Part shown: piece after piece, positions 60,668 through 64,000 of the stretch
Layout of the letters: every line of letters begins with the position of its first letter
How positions within the stretch are numbered: the stretch's first letter is position 1
Source of the DNA: Sva-07 sp963716235
Lineage (GTDB): Bacteria; Actinomycetota; Acidimicrobiia; Acidimicrobiales; Ilumatobacteraceae
Length of the DNA: 64,000 nucleotides
Direction of reading: 5' to 3'
Assembly (NCBI GenBank): GCA_963716235.1
Contig: CAVQTE010000022.1
Coordinates: 94,439-158,438, forward strand
Made by a program: the position numbers and the translations under genes
Notes under the pieces: generated by a model
Told to the model about the DNA's origin: nothing
Database searches by the model: none
The model's input: the letters and a program-made list of their open reading frames with translations, nothing else

Positions 60668-62335
60668 TCAGTCCGATCGTGCAGTGGCGAGGGTGAGGCC
60701 TTCTTCGTCCTCGGCGGTGAGATCGGGTTCCCGGAAGTCGGGCATCTTGCCGGCAGGCACGAGCGCAAGGAGTGCGAGCGCGGCGAGGAACATGAGCGTG
60801 GTCCTCAGTGCTCGGAGGCGGGCGTCCTCGTAGATCTCGACGGCAGCGTCCGCCTCGGCGGGGGTGGCGCCCTTCTCCTCGAGGATCGTCACGAGTTGGT
60901 CGCTCGTGACGAACTGGGTGTTGTCGAAGTTGACCTGCTCGACGAGTTCAGGGGAGAACGCAGGGGAGTCCAGCGCGTTCTGCGCCACGATCACGCCGAG
61001 CAGTGACACTGCGATGGCGGTGCCGAGTGCGATGCCGATCGAGCCGGAGATGTTGTGGGTGAGTCCGCGGAAGGCGCCGACGTCACCGGCGAGCTCCTTC
61101 GGGTTCGACATCAGGAGTTTGTTGAACACGAGGGCGACGATGCACCCCTGCGCGAGCCCGAGGGTGATCAGCCCGACGACAACGGACAACTGGCTCCAGT
61201 CGTTGCGGATCGTGAACGCCAAGAGGGTGAGCGCCAGGAAGACGACGACGAAGGCGACCCGGGTGATGTTGGCGGGGCTGACCCGGGGGTACAGGCGTGA
61301 CACCTGGGTGTTGGCCACGAAGATCGACAAGGTGTACGGCACGATCGACAACGAGGTCTGGAATCCGTCGAGGCCCTGCACCACCTGCATGTAGAGGGGC
61401 AGCAGGAAGCTCGTCGCGGTGCCGATGAACAGCATCAATGCCATGCAGGCAACGATCGCCCGCTCCCGGGTCGAGCGCAGGACGTCGAGCGAGAACAGCA
61501 CCGGCTTTCCGTCGTCCATACGTCGCCGGGTCGACCGGAAGAACGCCTGAACCAGCACGATGCCGATGACGAGCAGGAACGGTACGGGTGAGAGACCGGC
61601 GACGTCGAAGGGCGCCTGCTCGCTCGCTTGGAAGAACCCCCAGGCGTTCAAGAAGCTGAACGCGGCCGAGATCAGAATGATGCCGACCGACGAGAGTGCG
61701 GCGCCACGCCAGTCGATGACGACCTCGGGGTGCGCGTCGATGGGCGCGAGCCGGCCGACGAGCAACAGGTTGACGACCCCGATCAGCGAGAGCAGGACGA
61801 ACGACCATCGCCACCCGACAGTCGACGCGAGTGCGCCTGCCAGCAGCAGCGAGACGACCTGTGCGAGCGGGATGGCCGAGGCCAGGAAGCCGATCGCCTG
61901 GCCTTGCTGGTGGCCCTGATAGCTGCGGGCGATGACGACGGTCATCGCCGGTGCAGCAAGGGCCATCATGGCGCCGCTGAATGCCTGGACGCCGAAGAGC
62001 ATCCAACCCTGGTTGGTGAGCGAGATCGTGATCGCCGCGACGGTGGGTCCGATCATTCCCAGGTGCAACGCCTTGCGGGGGCCGATCTTCGCTCCGATGC
62101 GAGCACCGAGCAGCACGAAACCGGCCATGGCGAATGTGCCTGTCGTGAGGGCCAACCCGACGGACGTGGCGGGGATGCCGAGATCCTCGACGATTCCTTC
62201 GATCGACACGTTGAACGCATTGAACGACACCTGGATCTGACAGAGCATCACGATCGCGAGCGGGAACCACGAGGCCTTCGTGACGTCGATCGGAGGTGCG
62301 GTGGTCGTCATCTGCTGATTATGGTTCGAAGACAT
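60668..62335 (-). CDS. MFS transporter, DHA2-like
   Basis: 555 aa from ATG 62335 (ATG 62311 is an alternative). About 14 helices; helix 1 has QIQVSFNAFNVSIEGIVEDL, and the loop after helix 2 has RIGAKIGPRKALHLG, an MFS motif A. Before the last helix there is an external segment (~475-525) with NFDNTQFVTSDQLVTILEEK. The C-terminal tail is acidic. Substrate unknown. It is divergent from pepA across 89 nt. Confidence 0.88.
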   Translation of the reverse strand: MSSNHNQQMTTTAPPIDVTKASWFPLAIVMLCQIQVSFNAFNVSIEGIVEDLGIPATSVGLALTTGTFAMAGFVLLGARIGAKIGPRKALHLGMIGPTVAAITISLTNQGWMLFGVQAFSGAMMALAAPAMTVVIARSYQGHQQGQAIGFLASAIPLAQVVSLLLAGALASTVGWRWSFVLLSLIGVVNLLLVGRLAPIDAHPEVVIDWRGAALSSVGIILISAAFSFLNAWGFFQASEQAPFDVAGLSPVPFLLVIGIVLVQAFFRSTRRRMDDGKPVLFSLDVLRSTRERAIVACMALMLFIGTATSFLLPLYMQVVQGLDGFQTSLSIVPYTLSIFVANTQVSRLYPRVSPANITRVAFVVVFLALTLLAFTIRNDWSQLSVVVGLITLGLAQGCIVALVFNKLLMSNPKELAGDVGAFRGLTHNISGSIGIALGTAIAVSLLGVIVAQNALDSPAFSPELVEQVNFDNTQFVTSDQLVTILEEKGATPAEADAAVEIYEDARLRALRTTLMFLAALALLALVPAGKMPDFREPDLTAEDEEGLTLATARSD

Positions 62336-62424
62336 CACTCCGAGAGACACCGAGTCGTTGTCGGCGCCCGGCCGAGCCCGGCCTCTCGGCATCGCCCGTA
62401 GCCCCATGCCGCCAGGAGCAACCA

Positions 62425-63892
62425 ATGACTCGCGCCATTCCCGTCGCCGACACCTTCGACCCGGCCCCGTCACTGACCGAAGTTGCGGCGATCGAGGTGT
62501 CGGTGGCGCCGGATGCACCGAGCGGTGTGGGCATCGTGGCGGTGCTCGTGGGCACGCGTCCTGCAGGCGACGACGCCACTGGGCTGCACGCGGTCGGCTT
62601 CGCCGGTGCCCCGGGTCAGGTACATGTCGTCGCCGGCACGCCTCCGACCGTCTTCGCCGGCATCGGCGACGGTCGGCTCGACCTGTCGTCGGCCCGAGAC
62701 CTCGGCGCCGCCATCGCGCGGCGCCGTCCCTGCGGCTACGACGTTTGCGATCGAGGTCGGCGACGTTGCTTCGGAGGTCGGCCAGGGGCTCGTCGAGGGA
62801 GCGATTCTGGCCCGATACTCGTGGAACGCCCTCCGGGCCGAGCCGTCGAGCATCCAGCTCGAATCGATCACTCTGGTGTCGGCATCGGATGCGGTTGCTG
62901 CGGGGGCTCGACGGGGGCACCTCAAGGCACTGGCGACTGCGGTCTCACGAGATCTGTCGAATACGCCACCTGCCCATCTCACCGCCGTTCGGTGGGGACA
63001 CCTGGCCGAGCGATGGGCGCCCGGGTTCGGTCTCGAGGTCGAGGTCCACGATCGTGACTGGCTGTTGGCCGAACGTTGTGGCGGCATCATCGCCGTCAAC
63101 GGTGGCAGCGACGAGGAGCCACGTCTGATCACGCTGACCTACACGCCCGACGAGGCCGTTGCGAACGGGCGGCACGTGGTGTTGGTCGGCAAGGGACTGA
63201 CCTACGACTCCGGTGGTCTCGCCATCAAGCCGGGCGACGTGGTGCACGCGATGATGAAGAACGACATGTCGGGTGGCGGCGCGGTATTCGCTGCGATGCT
63301 CGTGCTGCGGGACCTGCAGGTGCCGACGAAGGTGACCGCGCACATCATGTGCACCGACAACATGCCGTCGGGGACGGCGATGAAGATGGGTGACGTCATC
63401 ACGCACCGAGACGGCACGACCGTGGAGGTGCTCAACACCGACGCCGAGGGTCGGCTCGTGATGGCTGATGCCATCGTGATGGGCACCGAGATCGAACCGG
63501 ATGCGATCATCGACATCGCCACGCTCACCGGAGCGTGCATGCGGGCGTTGGGCACCGACATCGCCGGGGTGATGGGTACCGATCAGGCACTCGTCGACCT
63601 CGTTCGTTCGGCGGGTGAGGCGACGGGCGAGCCGGTGTGGCAGCTGCCGATGGGGACGAACTACCGAGCCGAACTCGACTCCGATGTCGCCGACATGAAG
63701 AACCTCGGTGGAGCGAACGCAGGTGCGTCCACTGCGGCGGAGTTCCTCGCCCATTTCGCCAAGGGTGTCCCGTGGGCCCACATCGACATCGCCGGCGTGG
63801 CCGCCACGCCGAGCCCAAAGGGATGGAGGACCCGCGGCATGAGCGGCTTCGGTGCCAGGCTCCTCATCGAGACCCTCGAACAGTTCCACTGA
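62425..63892 (+). pseudogene. pepA: Leucyl aminopeptidase (M17 family), one-base frameshift
   Basis: ATG 62425 with GGAG upstream starts MTRAIPVADTFDPAPSL, the M17 N-domain. At about 62713-62725 the match leaves this frame after GAAIAR and continues as AVPAATTFAIEVGDVASEVG in the next one. The zinc-binding catalytic domain follows: VGKGLTYDSGGL (metal-binding Lys and Asp), NDMSGGGAV and the signature NTDAEGRLVMADAI. One extra base in GCGCGGCGCC accounts for the shift; corrected length is 488 aa. The catalytic core is intact. Either a sequence error or a recent inactivation. Confidence 0.88.
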
Positions 63893-63935
63893 GACGATCA
63901 ACCACGAGACGATCAACCACGAGACGATCAACAAC
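63891..63935 (+). repeat. Three tandem copies of a 15-bp unit after pepA
   Basis: GAGACGATCAACCAC is repeated at 63891, 63906 and 63921 (the third has one change, ends AAC). The first copy overlaps the pepA stop. The array fills the gap to the next gene and ends 14 nt before its start. Confidence 0.85.
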
Positions 63936-63948
63936 GAGAGGGAGAAGA

Positions 63949-64000
63949 ATGATGGATGCGCAACTGCGGGCCATGCTGAACGAGTCGGAGCAGGAGTTGC
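63949..64000 (+). CDS. Start of an unidentified gene (truncated by window end)
   Basis: ATG 63949 (or 63952) follows a strong ribosome site (AGAGGGAGAAG). Only 17 codons are visible, MMDAQLRAMLNESEQEL. It is too short to classify. It lies 56 nt after pepA on the same strand and may be co-transcribed. Confidence 0.6.
   Translation, partial: MMDAQLRAMLNESEQEL

Noticed and set aside
1..64000. CRISPR array or known defence island
   Set aside because: No regularly spaced repeats and no cas, restriction or toxin-antitoxin genes were seen; the SNF2-SWIM pair alone is not evidence of defence.

Overview
The window is about 64 kb of high-GC, densely coding DNA from an actinobacterium. The evidence is a mycothiol glycosyltransferase (mshA), a ClpB with a HAIR-like HspR site upstream, an RsiG-type protein, DUF222/HNH genes of the REP13E12 kind, many GTG starts and ATGA gene overlaps. 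A carotene hydroxylase, an ethylmalonyl-CoA mutase and the general gene mix fit a marine Acidimicrobiia lineage such as Ilumatobacter; that placement is inference. No rRNA, CRISPR array, prophage or replication origin was seen, and no stretch over 300 bases lacks a gene or IS element.

Layout. 1-8 kb: the 3' part of a giant Ig/cadherin-like surface protein converges on a MoxR - DUF58 - TgpA-like operon, whose transglutaminase-like member has lost its catalytic Cys and His. 8-12 kb: a SWIM zinc-finger protein coupled to a SNF2 helicase, with a 33-bp perfect palindrome upstream. 12-17 kb: a Baeyer-Villiger monooxygenase fused to an esterase, a DUF1697 protein, a luciferase-like flavoprotein and a DUF3445 protein. 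17-24 kb: clpB, a histidine kinase/response regulator pair, and an MFS exporter with its TetR repressor and a clear operator. 24-34 kb: a HisD-family paralogue with altered metal ligands, purA-purB, a small basic protein, a frameshifted tesB, pyrE, a GlcD-type FAD oxidase and an MMPL/RND transporter.

34-42 kb is the accessory zone: an IS30 element flanked by 180-bp direct repeats that correspond to the leader of the adjacent DUF222/HNH gene, a tRNA Glu-Asp-Phe cluster, crtZ, two alpha/beta hydrolases, a LysM lipoprotein, a putative 2OG-Fe(II) dioxygenase and a second IS30 element. Both IS30 transposases are broken by one-base frameshifts.

42-53 kb: ethylmalonyl-CoA mutase, a hairpin-rich non-coding stretch, aat, 3-hydroxybutyryl-CoA dehydrogenase, a complete seven-gene Mrp Na+/H+ antiporter operon (mrpABCDEFG), and a cyclophilin lipoprotein with a separate membrane-anchor protein. 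53-64 kb: a membrane protein, a MoaD-like protein, an RsiG-like c-di-GMP/anti-sigma candidate, mshA, a YbjN protein, proC, a SAM-hydrolase-family protein lacking its triad His, a frameshifted SLC13 permease, an MFS transporter, a frameshifted M17 aminopeptidase and the start of one more gene.

Five genes (tesB, two transposases, the SLC13 permease, pepA) each carry a single one-base frameshift. At least the three non-IS cases could be sequence errors and deserve a read-level check.
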